The translations under genes and the position numbers were made by a program. From assembly GCA_947170725.1 (NCBI GenBank), contig CAMVUM010000001.1, positions 124,001 through 188,000 on the forward strand: a stretch of 64,000 nucleotides of DNA, written 5' to 3'. The first letter of the stretch is position 1. Every line of letters begins with the position of its first letter. The notes below the pieces were generated by a model, which was not told the origin of the DNA, did not search any database, and saw only the letters and a list, made by a program, of their open reading frames with translations. Shown here in pieces: positions 44,641 through 55,399 of the stretch. Source of the DNA: an uncultured Prevotella sp. (GTDB lineage Bacteria; Bacteroidota; Bacteroidia; Bacteroidales; Bacteroidaceae).

Positions 44641-46725
44641 CTATCGTCCTCCCGCCGTTGAATGGTCGGTGTTGGCTTCTGTTTCTATGAGTTTCTGAAC
44701 GCCGTGTTTCTGCCGGCCCCACTGGAGATTCCATGCGACGGTGACGAAAGGCATCCTCATGTCGATGCGCATGTGCTGTTCGTTCCGGTTCCATTTGCTG
44801 AGAGACTTTGAACCACGGTCGTACTTGCCGAAAGGCATGATGATTCCGGCTCCGAATTGCCAGTCTTTCCAGTTATATTCAAGTGAGACGATATTCAGGT
44901 CCTCTCCCCAGCTGATTTTTTCGCCCCAGAGGTCGCGCTGCGCATAAATGTATTGGGCATTGAAAACGAATCCCCAGTGGGACAGCTGAAGTGAGGCGTT
45001 TCCGCTCCATCCGTTATGGTTGATTGTGTAGCCGGTTCCCTTCATGCGCTCCATGCGGTACTGAAGATATCCGCTCACGGTGAGCCAATCGTGAACAACG
45101 TCAATCTGAGGCGAGAGAAAGAACGACAGGTTTTTGAGTCCGTCGCTGTTTTCATAAGTCGTAATGAGCCTGTCTCCGTCCCATTCAAACAGCGGGGTGA
45201 TGGCGTTGGGAGAGGTAAACGCGCGTACGCCGAACGACCCGTTGACCCGTGGCAGGTTGAATCCGTATCTGAAGGTAAGCATATAGGAATCTGAGGTTTT
45301 CAGATTCTGATTTCCCACTCTCCACTGAAACCCGTCAAGCTGTTGCGGCACGACGTTGGTCTCGGCCAATGACGGAGCCGACTGCCACGAAGTGAAATTG
45401 AGTCTGAAATTGTGGTTTTTGTTCGGCGCGTATGTGACCGTAGCCTGGGGTCTTGCGCTCCACGAATGGTTTCCGCGATTGGATTCCCTGAACAGGAAGT
45501 CGGTGTACTGCGCCCCGATTCCGGCTGTGGCCGACCACTTGCCGAAGCGTCGGAAATATTCCGCGAAAAAATAGACCTTGTCCTGCCGCTGATGAAAAAT
45601 CTCGCCGCCAAGATTTTCATATCTGGAACGGTTGCGGTTGGCTGAATAGGATGCACCGGCCGTCAACCGCGAATTGTCCCAGTTCTTTATATAATCAGTT
45701 TCGATTGTGTATGCCTGATTCCTGTCTTTTATGTTTGTATGTATGTCCGTGACGTAGGATGACTCGGACGGCAGCTGTTCAAGATAGTCGGAGAAAGTGC
45801 GGCCGAAATAGAATGAAGAGCTGAAATCCACCACAAGCATCTGCCGGCCGGCGAAATGCTGTTGGAAGTAAACGGAGACCGATGGTGTCGTTCCTTTGTT
45901 TCCATTGGCGTCTGTAAGCAGGATATCGTCGGTTCCGTCGCTCATGGAGAGAAGACCGTTATAAACAAGTTTGTCGGAAAAGTTCTTATGCATCGAAAAC
46001 TCGGCGACAAACATTGTGGTGTCCGGCTTGACATAGTTGTAGGAAGCCCACAGATTGCCCATCGTATTGTCCATTGTTCCTCCTCTTGACGTCTCGTTGC
46101 GCGTGATGCTTTTCCCGTCGGGCCATGTGAACGTCTCGTCGTAGTCACGGTGGCTTTTGATGTTGTTGGTCAGTTTATAGTTGGTTCCGATTTCAAACTG
46201 TGACTTGCCGAAGTTGAATTTGGCATCGGCCATGTGGAAACCCCACGCCGTGTTCAGAGCCGGACGTGAGTACAGCTGCAACGAACCGCCAAGCGTGGGA
46301 TTGGCAACAATGAAATTCAGGACATAGCTGGCCCCTTCATAACGGAGTCCGGGATTGTCAATCCATTCCACCCGCTTTACCGTTTCCGGCAACAGCGTGC
46401 GGACCTGCTCTATTGTAGCCTTGCGGCCGTTTATGCGCACCTGCACCGATTGGCCGGCTGACGTTATGCTTCCGAGGGCGTCGTTTACAGAAAGCGATGG
46501 AATCATCAGATTCGAGAGCAGCTGCATGCCGTTCTTTGAATTGTCGACGGCACTTTTGGACGGGTGGTACACATCCATATCGGCTTTGCGTATCACTTTT
46601 GGAGCCTTGATGACAATCTCCTTGAGTTCCTGTGTCGGGAGAGAATCGGCTACCTCGGCCTGCGCCATGGCACCCGAGGCAATGCCGATGGCACTCAGCA
46701 GTGGGAAGATTCGTCTGATGTACAT
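44641..46725 (-). CDS. TonB-receptor-like outer-membrane beta-barrel protein
   Basis: 694 residues from MYIRRIFPLLSAIGIASGAM, a signal peptide ending AMAQA; a promoter at 46750 excludes the longer frame. The N-terminal part (about 25-145) is a plug-like domain (VVDNSKNGMQLL-type segment, VQVRINGRKATIEQVRTLLP), followed by a large beta barrel to the C-terminus. It has no CarboxypepD repeat and no SusD partner, fitting the Bacteroidetes outer membrane beta-barrel family rather than a glycan receptor. The substrate is unknown. Confidence 0.88.
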   Translation of the reverse strand: MYIRRIFPLLSAIGIASGAMAQAEVADSLPTQELKEIVIKAPKVIRKADMDVYHPSKSAVDNSKNGMQLLSNLMIPSLSVNDALGSITSAGQSVQVRINGRKATIEQVRTLLPETVKRVEWIDNPGLRYEGASYVLNFIVANPTLGGSLQLYSRPALNTAWGFHMADAKFNFGKSQFEIGTNYKLTNNIKSHRDYDETFTWPDGKSITRNETSRGGTMDNTMGNLWASYNYVKPDTTMFVAEFSMHKNFSDKLVYNGLLSMSDGTDDILLTDANGNKGTTPSVSVYFQQHFAGRQMLVVDFSSSFYFGRTFSDYLEQLPSESSYVTDIHTNIKDRNQAYTIETDYIKNWDNSRLTAGASYSANRNRSRYENLGGEIFHQRQDKVYFFAEYFRRFGKWSATAGIGAQYTDFLFRESNRGNHSWSARPQATVTYAPNKNHNFRLNFTSWQSAPSLAETNVVPQQLDGFQWRVGNQNLKTSDSYMLTFRYGFNLPRVNGSFGVRAFTSPNAITPLFEWDGDRLITTYENSDGLKNLSFFLSPQIDVVHDWLTVSGYLQYRMERMKGTGYTINHNGWSGNASLQLSHWGFVFNAQYIYAQRDLWGEKISWGEDLNIVSLEYNWKDWQFGAGIIMPFGKYDRGSKSLSKWNRNEQHMRIDMRMPFVTVAWNLQWGRQKHGVQKLIETEANTDHSTAGGR

Positions 46726-46749
46726 TTCTATGTCTTTGGGTTTTTGTTG

Positions 46750-46757
46750 CAAAGTTA
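46750..46757 (-). promoter_or_regulatory. Minus-7 element of the outer-membrane protein gene
   Basis: Minus strand TAACTTTG, 24 bases upstream of the chosen ATG. Confidence 0.65.
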
Positions 46758-46862
46758 GACTTTTTTTGAGTATATCACGCATTTCAAGAACTGATTTTTG
46801 ACAGATTCTTTAAAGAAAAATCTTTTTTATCTCAACCGGTTCATTATTCGGAACTTTTTATA

Positions 46863-46870
46863 TATCTTTG
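46863..46870 (+). promoter_or_regulatory. Minus-7 element of the cas operon
   Basis: TATCTTTG, an exact TAnnTTTG match, 135 bases upstream of the cas3 ATG. The leader in between shows no further feature. Confidence 0.6.
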
Positions 46871-47005
46871 CTTTGTGTCAGAGCGACTTATTAGGTTCGT
46901 GTTTGCAACACTAAAATAGATTAGTTGTTTGTCATAGAGGAATGCCAGAATTAGACTAATCACACTGCTTCGTTTTGGCTACTGCCTCCGCCATACGAAT
47001 TATTT

Positions 47006-49249
47006 ATGAACAAGTTTTGGAACCAGATGAATAATAATGTAATGATATCTCATTTATATTTGGATGATGCGCATAATAGCTGGATTATACAAACTAATGA
47101 CGAACACCAAAAGGGTGTTGCGGATATGGCGGCATGTTTTGCCAATCAGTTTGGTCTTCCATCTTGGGGTTATGTGCTTGGAATACTTCACGACAAAGGG
47201 AAGGAACGTTTGGCGTTTCAACAATACATACGTAATGTTAACCAACTATCCACAGATGATCGAAAACATTATGATGATCATAATCATGCGTTTGTTGGCG
47301 GCATTATGGCAAAAAATATTATGGGGAAAAGTGTGTTACATCTTCTTGTCAATCAGATAATCTCCCATCATACAGGACTGCATGATTATTTAGACGTGGA
47401 GAGAGTCCTGGAGGAAAGGCAAATTCCCGTGGAGATTAGCATGAAGAGCGGAAGCGTAGATAAATCTCTTTTGCTAAAAGAACTTGCAGAATCTCCCTTT
47501 TCGAAGTATAAGGTAGACATGAAGCATTTTCATCATCTGTCACGCATGCTTTTTTCCTGTTTGGTTGACGCCGACAGACTTGACACAGAACGGTTTATGG
47601 ATGTTGTGTCATGGAGTAAACGTGGATGCTCGTCCGCTATGACCGAATTATTGCCGAAGCTGGAAGATTATTTACGTGAATTGCGACAGCATACACCTGA
47701 CAATGATGTGAATCGCATTCGCAAGCGAGTGCAGGAACAATGCAGTATGACTTCTTCCGGCGAGAAAGGTTTTTATAGCCTTACGGTGCCGACAGGAGGT
47801 GGAAAAACCCTTTCGTCGTTGTTATGGGCTATGAAGCACGCGGTAATTCACGGCATGAACCGCATCGTCATAGCCATCCCATATACCAGCATCATTGTGC
47901 AAACGGCTGGTCTGTTGAAGGAAATCTTAGGTGAAGAGAATGTCTTGGAGCATCATAGCAACTTCAATCCAGACGACATAAAGGACGAGGATGTTCGTGA
48001 TAAAGCAAAATTGGCCACGGAGAATTGGGATTATCCTATTATCGTCACCACCAACGTGCAGCTGTTTGAATCAATGTTCAGCAATATGCCGTCCGATTGC
48101 CGTAAATTACATAATATAGTTAATTCTGTTCTTGTTTTGGATGAAGTGCAGACATTGCCGATGGACTTCTTACAGCCGATTGTGGATGCGCTTAAAGCGT
48201 ATAAGACAATGTTCGGAATATCTGTGTTGTTTACGACTGCCAGTCTGCCGGTGCTTAGCGGACTTATAAAAGGTGCAAATCCTAAGGCCGATTTTGAAGG
48301 AATAGAACGTATTACGGAAATCATACCGAAAGAGTTTGCCTTGCACGACAAGCTCCGCCGTGTGGAATTGAATATGGACAATACAGGGAAGACGTATGAT
48401 GAGATTGCTACCGATGTTGCTATATATAAAAAGGTGCTGTGCATAGTAAACACTCGGAAAGATGCGAAGGAACTGTATGACCGTTTGCCCAATGAAGGAG
48501 TTAAACTACACTTGTCGAGGATGATGTGTCCTTCACATATTAGTGAAACAATACGGATGATCAAATCTTTGTTGAAAGATGAGTCTCAGCCGGTGGTCAG
48601 AGTGGTGGCTACCCAACTGGTTGAAGCGGGAGTGGATATCGACTTCCCCGTTGTGTTTCGTCAGGAAGCAGGACTTGATTCCGTATTGCAGGCAGCAGGT
48701 CGGTGTAATCGTGAAGGAAGACATACCGTTGGCACTACATATGTGTTCAGTCTTTCGGCAGAGAAGCGTGTCCCGTTTGGGGCAATGGCTGCGGCCAACA
48801 ATGCACGGCTGAATTTGCAGGCAGACAGCGACTGGTTTGCGCCCTCTGTGATGGAAAAGTATTTTCATCAGTTGTATAGCAGGAAAAACACGTTTGACGA
48901 TAAGGATATGAAACACTACCTTTACAATCCTAACGAGTTGTGTTTTGAAACGGCATCAAAGGAATTTAGAATGATTGATGATGATTGCATGAATGTCATT
49001 GTGAATATGGGGAACAGCATGGAACTTGTGGAAAAGTTGAAAAAGTCAGGTTATACCTATCCTTTGATGAAACAACTGGCTCAGTTTACAGTAGGCATTC
49101 ACCGCTCCGATTTTGACAAGTTGGTCAGCTATGGTGCTATTGAAGAGGTTTTGGAAGGTATTTATTTGTTGATGGACAGAGAACAGTATGACAGTGCCAC
49201 AGGTCTCCGTCTTGACAACCATTGGATGGAAGAGATATTAATGATATAA
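47006..49249 (+). CDS. cas3: CRISPR-associated helicase/nuclease Cas3 (type I-C)
   Basis: 747 residues. It unwinds and degrades DNA after Cascade recognition. The N-terminal HD nuclease (about 30-200) shows EHQKG, LGILHDKGKER, DHNHAFVGG and ISHHTG. The helicase part has the Walker A TVPTGGGKTLSSLLW (about 261), DEVQ in VLDEVQTLPMD (about 377), and QAAGRCNREGRH (about 561). HD and helicase are in one chain, as usual for type I-C. The start is the first ATG; two more follow within 13 codons. It is the first gene of a seven-gene operon. Confidence 0.95.
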   Translation: MNKFWNQMNNNVMISHLYLDDAHNSWIIQTNDEHQKGVADMAACFANQFGLPSWGYVLGILHDKGKERLAFQQYIRNVNQLSTDDRKHYDDHNHAFVGGIMAKNIMGKSVLHLLVNQIISHHTGLHDYLDVERVLEERQIPVEISMKSGSVDKSLLLKELAESPFSKYKVDMKHFHHLSRMLFSCLVDADRLDTERFMDVVSWSKRGCSSAMTELLPKLEDYLRELRQHTPDNDVNRIRKRVQEQCSMTSSGEKGFYSLTVPTGGGKTLSSLLWAMKHAVIHGMNRIVIAIPYTSIIVQTAGLLKEILGEENVLEHHSNFNPDDIKDEDVRDKAKLATENWDYPIIVTTNVQLFESMFSNMPSDCRKLHNIVNSVLVLDEVQTLPMDFLQPIVDALKAYKTMFGISVLFTTASLPVLSGLIKGANPKADFEGIERITEIIPKEFALHDKLRRVELNMDNTGKTYDEIATDVAIYKKVLCIVNTRKDAKELYDRLPNEGVKLHLSRMMCPSHISETIRMIKSLLKDESQPVVRVVATQLVEAGVDIDFPVVFRQEAGLDSVLQAAGRCNREGRHTVGTTYVFSLSAEKRVPFGAMAAANNARLNLQADSDWFAPSVMEKYFHQLYSRKNTFDDKDMKHYLYNPNELCFETASKEFRMIDDDCMNVIVNMGNSMELVEKLKKSGYTYPLMKQLAQFTVGIHRSDFDKLVSYGAIEEVLEGIYLLMDREQYDSATGLRLDNHWMEEILMI

Positions 49250-49289
49250 AATTTAAAAACGGAGATATATAAGAAGACAATACATAATT

Positions 49290-49973
49290 ATGGAATATAC
49301 AGATAAAGAATATTGTTTGGAAGTTTGGGGTGACTGGGCTTGCTTCACCCGACCGGAACTGAAAGTGGAACGAGTGAGTTATGATGTCATTACGCCTTCA
49401 GCAGCACGTGCCATTTTTGAAGCAATACTTTTCAAACGCTATGCCATGCGCTGGCAAGTGACGAAAATAGAGGTTCTTAAACCTATCAAGTGGACTACCA
49501 TCAGGAGGAATGAGGTAGGGGCTTTGGCCGGTAAGTCTCCAATCTTCATTGAAGATAAACGTCAGCAGAGAAACTCCTTGATTTTGCAAGATGTGCACTA
49601 TCGTATTTATGCAAAGCTAGTATTTATTCCGGTAAAAAACCGTTCGAAGGAGGCTTTTACTAAACATCAGCCAAGTGATGATGAGAATCCAATGAAATAT
49701 TATCAGATGTTCGAGCGCAGGGCATCGCAAGGACAATGCTTTACTCAACCGTATCTTGGTTGCCGGGAGTTTGCAGCGGATTGGAAGTACATTGACAACA
49801 AAGAACAACCTGAGTTGTTACCCTTGCCGGAAGACAGGGATTTCGGTATAATGCTTTATGATATGGATTTTGAAGGAAATCAGAAGAAACCGGATGCTAT
49901 GTTCTATCGTGCAAGAATGGAGCAAGGTGTGATTGTCGTACCCGATAAAGACAGTGAGGAGGTGCTGAGATGA
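49290..49973 (+). CDS. cas5c: Cas5 (type I-C), crRNA-processing Cascade subunit
   Basis: 227 residues. In type I-C, which lacks Cas6, Cas5 cuts the precursor crRNA and stays on its 5' handle. The N-terminal RAMP fold is recognisable (YCLEVWGDWACFTRPELKVE, then RVSYDVITPSAARAIFEAIL). The family's conserved region WTTIRRNEVGALA follows. It overlaps the cas8c start by four bases (ATGA), indicating coupled translation. Confidence 0.94.
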   Translation: MEYTDKEYCLEVWGDWACFTRPELKVERVSYDVITPSAARAIFEAILFKRYAMRWQVTKIEVLKPIKWTTIRRNEVGALAGKSPIFIEDKRQQRNSLILQDVHYRIYAKLVFIPVKNRSKEAFTKHQPSDDENPMKYYQMFERRASQGQCFTQPYLGCREFAADWKYIDNKEQPELLPLPEDRDFGIMLYDMDFEGNQKKPDAMFYRARMEQGVIVVPDKDSEEVLR

Positions 49974-51691
49974 TACTGAAAGCATTGTATGATTATTACC
50001 ATCGGAGTGGGGATTTACCTGCTTTTGGGATGGAATTTAAAGAAATAGGTTTTATCATCATTATTGACAAGTGTGGTAAATTCTTACGTTTTGAAGACAG
50101 ACGTATTGACAAAAAGTCCGCACAACAGTTTCTTGTAAAGAAGAGTGTTGGACGTTCGAGTGCCCCTGTTGCAAATTATCTGTATGATAATAGCCAGTAT
50201 GTATTTGGTTATTCTGATAAGGGGGACATGGAAAACATGCGCAAGTATTTTGATGTATTCAAAGCGAAGATTATATCTATATATGAAATGTTCCCAAATA
50301 GTGAAGTCATGAAAGCTGTTCATGCTTTTTATCAGCAAGAACCATCAGATATGGTTGATGTCATGCAGAAGGATTCACTTTGGGATGATATAAACAAGAA
50401 TCTCAATAAGAAGTATTCCATGTTTTCTTTTCTTATCGAAGGGGATACGGAAATTGTGGCTTCTAAACGCGAATTAATAAATTTAGAATGTAGTGGCAAT
50501 GATGTAGATGGAGGTGTTTGTTTGGTAATGGGCAGCCACTCAAAGACAGTAGAGGTCACTACCGCTACAATGATTCAGGGAAGTCAGGCTACAGCTAAAC
50601 TTGTTGCATTCCAAGTAAATTCCGGATATGATTCGTATGGAAAATCAAAAGGCCATAATGCTCCTATATCTGAAGAAGCAGAATTTGCGTATACCACAGC
50701 ATTGAATCACTTGTTGTGTTCTGGCTCTCACAATAAATTCATAATCGGTTCACGGACTTTCCTTTTTTGGGCTTCATCCAATAGTGAGGTCGCCAAGCTC
50801 TCTGAGGACAGTCTGTTCGCTTTGTTTGGAAGAACAGAAGAAGATAATGATAATCCAAACAGGCGTATAGAATTGGTACGGCGTACATTCATATCCATCT
50901 ATAACGGAACGTTGCCAACCAACAAAGATGATAAATTCTTTATTTTAGGTCTGGCTCCCAATTCGGCCCGAATAGCGGTTGTTTATTGGAATGAACTGCC
51001 ATTGCGTGAGTTTGCCGGTTTAATCAACAAACATTTTGTAGACATGGAGATTGTTGATACACGTAAAGACAAGAAACCATATTTAGGATTACATTCAATC
51101 CTCGGAAATGTCACTCTTGGAGGTAAGTCAAGCGATGCGACGCCCAATCTTCCTGACGCTGTAGTGAAAAGCATTTTCCATGGCCTGCCATATCCGGCTT
51201 CCTTATTCCAGGCTTGCATTCGCCGCATACGTGCGGAACAATCTGTTAACATTGTACGTGCTGCCATCATCAAGGGTTATCTTAACCGACTAAATGATAA
51301 TAACAACAATAAAAAACTCAATATTATGTTAGACAAAGGAAATCAAAATCAAGGGTATCTTTGCGGAAGGTTGTTCGCTGTTCTTGACAAGGTGCAAGAA
51401 GATGCAAATAGCATTCATTCCATTCGTGAGCGTTACATGAATGCCGCATCGTCGACTCCGGCTACGGTATTTGCCACTATCCTTAATCTTTCTGCCCATC
51501 ATTTGGAGAAACTGAATGAAGGAAAACAGGTATTTTATGAGAAATTGAAACAGGAAATCATTTCCAAACTCGACGCGGATGGTTTTCCGGCACATCTTGA
51601 CCTTCAAGATCAGGGACGCTTCTTCGTTGGATATTATCATCAGCGACAAGCGTTTTTCATTGGTAAAGAGAATAAAGAAACAGAAGAGTAA
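49970..51691 (+). CDS. cas8c: Cas8c (Csd1), large Cascade subunit
   Basis: 573 residues, a typical Csd1 length. It recognises the PAM and positions target [23 protein letters not shown] is the family's usual start, and [11 protein letters not shown] and [20 protein letters not shown] are the conserved blocks. The C-terminal helical part stands in for Cas11; in type I-C an internal start within cas8c often yields Cas11, which cannot be settled here. Confidence 0.93.
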   Translation: MILKALYDYYHRSGDLPAFGMEFKEIGFIIIIDKCGKFLRFEDRRIDKKSAQQFLVKKSVGRSSAPVANYLYDNSQYVFGYSDKGDMENMRKYFDVFKAKIISIYEMFPNSEVMKAVHAFYQQEPSDMVDVMQKDSLWDDINKNLNKKYSMFSFLIEGDTEIVASKRELINLECSGNDVDGGVCLVMGSHSKTVEVTTATMIQGSQATAKLVAFQVNSGYDSYGKSKGHNAPISEEAEFAYTTALNHLLCSGSHNKFIIGSRTFLFWASSNSEVAKLSEDSLFALFGRTEEDNDNPNRRIELVRRTFISIYNGTLPTNKDDKFFILGLAPNSARIAVVYWNELPLREFAGLINKHFVDMEIVDTRKDKKPYLGLHSILGNVTLGGKSSDATPNLPDAVVKSIFHGLPYPASLFQACIRRIRAEQSVNIVRAAIIKGYLNRLNDNNNNKKLNIMLDKGNQNQGYLCGRLFAVLDKVQEDANSIHSIRERYMNAASSTPATVFATILNLSAHHLEKLNEGKQVFYEKLKQEIISKLDADGFPAHLDLQDQGRFFVGYYHQRQAFFIGKENKETEE

Positions 51692-51717
51692 TAACAAATA
51701 ATTTAAAGAATATAGCT

Positions 51718-52569
51718 ATGTCAGAATTAAAAAACAGAATCGATTTCGTTTACATCTTTGATGTGCAGGATGGTAATCCGAATGGAGACCCAGATGCAGG
51801 TAATCTTCCTCGTGTAGATGCTGAAACGGGAATGGGGTTAGTCACGGATGTTTGTCTTAAACGTAAAGTACGCAATTATGTACAAGTTGCCAAAGGTATG
51901 GAAGAAGGTTATGATATCTTTATTAAAGAGAAAGCTGTTTTAAATACTTTGATAGACAGGGCACATGATGATTCAGAGGTAAAAAATGCCAAGGATAAGA
52001 CAGAGGTGGCACGTCGCTTTATGTGCAAACACTATTTTGATATCAGAACATTTGGGGCAGTCATGTCAACAGGTAAGAATGCCGGTCAGGTTCGTGGCCC
52101 TATTCAGTTTACATTTGCCCGTTCTGTTAGCCCTATTGCCGCAGCAGAACATTCTATTACCCGTATGGCAGTGACAACAGAGAAAGACGCGGAGAAACAG
52201 AGTGGCGACAATCGTACAATGGGCCGCAAGGCTACCGTACCTTACGGCCTCTATGTTTGCCACGGTTTCATTTCAGCCAATCTTGCCCAACAAACAGGTT
52301 TTTCAGAAGAAGATCTTGTTTTGTTTTGGGACGCTTTGAAGAATATGTTCGATATTGACCGTTCGGCAGCACGTGGACTGATGAGTGCGCAGAAACTGAT
52401 AGTTTTTAAGCATGATTCCGTATTGGGTAATGCTCCTGCCAACAAACTGTTTGACTTGGTTAAGGTGGAAAAGATTTGTGACGGGGCACCTCGTTCTTTC
52501 AGTGACTATTCTGTTGAAATAGACAAGGAACATATCCCGTCAAATATCAAAGTTGAGGAGCTTATATAA
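51718..52569 (+). CDS. cas7: Cas7 (Csd2), Cascade backbone subunit
   Basis: 283 residues. Several copies coat the crRNA guide. The RAMP fold opens with [20 protein letters not shown], the Csd2 signature, and continues with [13 protein letters not shown] and [20 protein letters not shown]. It follows cas8c by 26 bases. Confidence 0.95.
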   Translation: MSELKNRIDFVYIFDVQDGNPNGDPDAGNLPRVDAETGMGLVTDVCLKRKVRNYVQVAKGMEEGYDIFIKEKAVLNTLIDRAHDDSEVKNAKDKTEVARRFMCKHYFDIRTFGAVMSTGKNAGQVRGPIQFTFARSVSPIAAAEHSITRMAVTTEKDAEKQSGDNRTMGRKATVPYGLYVCHGFISANLAQQTGFSEEDLVLFWDALKNMFDIDRSAARGLMSAQKLIVFKHDSVLGNAPANKLFDLVKVEKICDGAPRSFSDYSVEIDKEHIPSNIKVEELI

Positions 52570-52578
52570 TTAAGGTAT

Positions 52579-53244
52579 ATGTATAGCGAAGACTATATGC
52601 TCATGTTGTCGGGGATTCAGCACTTCAGGTTTTGTCCCCGACAATGGGCTTTGATCCACATTGAACAGCAATGGGACGATAACCGTCTCACTATTGAGGG
52701 GCAGATTCTGCATAAACATGTGGATGACCCGTTTTATAGACAGAAGTGTGGCGACCGGATAACATTGCGTGCGGTGAATATAGCTTCGCATGAGTTGGGG
52801 CTTTATGGTGTTTCCGATGCCATAGAGTTGTTTCCTTCTTCATCCTTGGAAGATACAATCTCACATCCTAAATATCCGGGACGTTGGCGGCCTGTGGTTG
52901 TGGAATATAAGCATGGAAGACCGAAAAAGAATGACGTGGATGAAGTGCAGTTAGCAGCACAAACGATGTGCCTTGAAGAAATGTATGCAATCAATATACC
53001 ATACGGGGTATTCTTTTATGGAGAACTTCGTCATCGGGTAGAGGTGGCTATAACAGACGAATTGCGTGATATCGTCAGACAATGTGCTTGGGATATGCAT
53101 GATATATTCGGCAAAGCGATTATCCCCAAAGCTGAATATGGAAAGCATTGCGACAAATGTTCACTAAAGGAAATATGTATGCCAACGATGGCCCAAAAAT
53201 GTACTACGGTAGATACTTACCTCAATAAAAACTTATATACATGA
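52579..53244 (+). CDS. cas4: Cas4 exonuclease
   Basis: 221 residues. A RecB-like nuclease that trims prespacers and selects the PAM with Cas1-Cas2. The start FRFCPRQWALIHIEQQWDDN holds the first cluster Cys. VVVEYKHGRPKKNDVDEVQL has the catalytic Glu-x-Lys, and the C-terminal KHCDKCSLKEICMP holds three Cys of the [4Fe-4S] site. Its stop overlaps the cas1 start by four bases. Confidence 0.94.
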   Translation: MYSEDYMLMLSGIQHFRFCPRQWALIHIEQQWDDNRLTIEGQILHKHVDDPFYRQKCGDRITLRAVNIASHELGLYGVSDAIELFPSSSLEDTISHPKYPGRWRPVVVEYKHGRPKKNDVDEVQLAAQTMCLEEMYAINIPYGVFFYGELRHRVEVAITDELRDIVRQCAWDMHDIFGKAIIPKAEYGKHCDKCSLKEICMPTMAQKCTTVDTYLNKNLYT

Positions 53245-54263
53245 GAAAGTTATTGAATACTCTGTATGTGACAACTCCAGAAGCCTATCTGAGCAAAGAA
53301 GGGCTGAATATTGTTGTGTCTGTCAAGCAAGAGGAGTTGTTTCGTATTCCGGCCATAAATATAGAAAGTATTGTTACGTTCGGCTATATGGGCGCAAGTC
53401 CTGGCGTTATGAAACTGTGCAGTGACAATGGCATATCGTTGACCTTTCTTTCTCCGCATGGCAGATTTATAGCCCGTGTGCAAGGAGCTACAAAAGGAAA
53501 TGTGTTGCTTCGCAAGAGACAATACCAGTTGTCGGATGATGAGTCTTGGTCATTGAATGTGGCAAGATTGATGATTGGAGGCAAGATTCAGAACTATCGT
53601 AACATTCTGCGTCGTTATATTCGTGATTATGGAGAAGATGAGGCCATCAATCAGGCGGTACATGTGTTGGAACATGCCAAGCGTGATGCATTGGCAGCTA
53701 TGGATAAAACGGCACTGATAGGTTATGAAGGTATGGCTTCGGGGGCTTATTTTGAGGTGCTACCGGTCTTGATTCTTAATCAAAAGGCTGATTTCCCGTT
53801 TCATGGCCGTAACCGCCGTCCTCCAAAGGATGCTGTGAATGCCATGTTGTCTTTTGCTTATACTTTGATAGCCAATGATGTTTCTGCAGCGCTCGAAACT
53901 GTCGGACTTGATCCATACGTAGGATTTCTGCATACACTTCGTCCCGGGCGTACATCTTTGGCTTTGGATATGATGGAGGAGTTGCGTGCTTATATGGGTG
54001 ACCGTTTTGTATTGTCTTTGATTAATAAAAGACAGATAACAATCAAAGATTTCTTGTTTCAAGGTGATAACGGAGTCGTTATGACAGATAAAGGGAAAAA
54101 GACTTTTATTTCTGCATGGCAGAACAGAAAACGTGAAGTGATAATCCATCCTTATCTGAATGAAAAGGTTGAGATAGGTCTATTACCATACATACAGGCA
54201 ATGCTGATGGCGAGGTACATCAGGCAGGATATTGATAACTATCCGGTATTTTTAATAAAATGA
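53241..54263 (+). CDS. cas1: Cas1 integrase (type I-C)
   Basis: 340 residues. It integrates new spacers with Cas2. YVTTPEAYLSKEGLNIVV is the N-terminal beta domain. ALIGYEGMASGAYFEVLPVL has the first catalytic Glu, GLDPYVGFLHTLRPGRTSLA the His and LDMMEELRAYMGDRF the Asp/Glu site. All catalytic residues are present. Confidence 0.96.
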   Translation: MRKLLNTLYVTTPEAYLSKEGLNIVVSVKQEELFRIPAINIESIVTFGYMGASPGVMKLCSDNGISLTFLSPHGRFIARVQGATKGNVLLRKRQYQLSDDESWSLNVARLMIGGKIQNYRNILRRYIRDYGEDEAINQAVHVLEHAKRDALAAMDKTALIGYEGMASGAYFEVLPVLILNQKADFPFHGRNRRPPKDAVNAMLSFAYTLIANDVSAALETVGLDPYVGFLHTLRPGRTSLALDMMEELRAYMGDRFVLSLINKRQITIKDFLFQGDNGVVMTDKGKKTFISAWQNRKREVIIHPYLNEKVEIGLLPYIQAMLMARYIRQDIDNYPVFLIK

Positions 54264-54272
54264 TTTAGGGCT

Positions 54273-54563
54273 ATGTATATTCTCGTTACATATGATGTGG
54301 ATACAACAAGTAGGGAAGGGGCGCGCCGTTTAAGGTGTGTGGCTAAAGCTTGTATGGATTATGGGCAGAGGGTACAAAATTCTGTCTTTGAGTGTGATGT
54401 TACAGATGCGCAATATTGTCTATTGAAAGAACGTATCAAAAATATTATTGATATGTCTCATGATAGTATTCGGTTCTATATTCTCAGTAAGAATGAAAGT
54501 AGAAGAGTTGAAGTGATAGGTGTTGAAACAGCTTATAAAGTTAATGATGCTCTTATTATATAA
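54273..54563 (+). CDS. cas2: Cas2
   Basis: 96 residues, normal for the family. It bridges two Cas1 dimers in the integration complex. YILVTYDVDTTSREGARRLR is the ferredoxin-like start with the conserved Asp, and YGQRVQNSVFECDVTDAQYC follows. It ends 171 bases before the array. Confidence 0.95.
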   Translation: MYILVTYDVDTTSREGARRLRCVAKACMDYGQRVQNSVFECDVTDAQYCLLKERIKNIIDMSHDSIRFYILSKNESRRVEVIGVETAYKVNDALII

Positions 54564-54734
54564 CAGAATGCGAACGTGTGGCATTACAAAAAAAGTAGTG
54601 TTTTCGCAATTGTTTATAATCAGCACATTAAGAAGTCTATGAGACAATAATTTATCATCAAATAAAATAAAAAAAATGGATTCGCATATTGATATGGCTA
54701 AATTTCTGATTAATAAGATGTAATTACATAGACA
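54564..54734 (+). promoter_or_regulatory. CRISPR leader
   Basis: A 171-base AT-rich stretch with no open frame between cas2 and the first repeat. The distal repeats of the array are the mutated ones, so this side is the leader. No exact TAnnTTTG box was seen in it. Confidence 0.75.
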
Positions 54735-55369
54735 GTCGCACCCCGTGTGGGTGCGTGGATTGAAACAAGTTTTGTTGTTTTCATACAATTAAATGTTTAA
54801 AGTCGCACCCCGTGTGGGTGCGTGGATTGAAACGTATTGTTACGCAAATGACCATTAGTGCCGTAATAGTCGCACCCCGTGTGGGTGCGTGGATTGAAAC
54901 CCCAGATGTCTCAATTTTGACGGCAAAAATCATAGCCAGGTCGCACCCCGTGTGGGTGCGTGGATTGAAACTGATGGTATAGAAAGATCCATGCTGCGTG
55001 TAAAAGCGTCGCACCCCGTGTGGGTGCGTGGATTGAAACTTGTAAAATTGGCCAAAAAGGTGCGTGCTGTGTGTCGCACCCCGTGTGGGTGCGTGGATTG
55101 AAACCCTAATTTTATTGTGCAAACAAATAACTACAAGTCGCACCCCGTGTGGGTGCGTGGATTGAAACTCTATAGTAGTCCTTAAAAGTTTTGAGAACGA
55201 CAGGTCGCACCCCATGTGGGTGCGTGGATTGAAACACGCGTGTAACGTGCACCGTCTTAATCTCGCACCGTCGCACCCCATGTGGGTGCGTGGATTGAAG
55301 CATGTATTCCTTTTGGAATGCACTTATGACTGGCGACGTCGTCCCTCATATGGGTATGTGGACGGAAAT
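54735..55369 (+). CRISPR. Type I-C CRISPR array, 10 repeats (the last degenerate), 9 spacers
   Basis: The repeat is 32 bases, beginning GTCGCACCCC and ending GTGCGTGGATTGAAAC, with an inner CGCACCC/GGGTGCG stem typical of type I-C. Repeats start at 54735, 54802, 54869, 54940, 55008, 55073, 55137, 55204, 55270 and 55338. Spacers are 35, 35, 39, 36, 33, 32, 35, 34 and 36 bases. The first seven repeats are identical. The eighth has G to A at position 11, the ninth has that change and a second near the end, and the tenth has about eight changes. The gradient runs away from cas2, as expected for an array growing at the leader. Confidence 0.97.
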
Positions 55370-55399
55370 GTGCGGTCGCACACATTAATTATATATAAT

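Noticed and set aside
54781..55323. Minus-strand frame of 180 codons with repeated FNPRTHTGCD-like words
   Set aside because: It is a translation of the CRISPR repeats.
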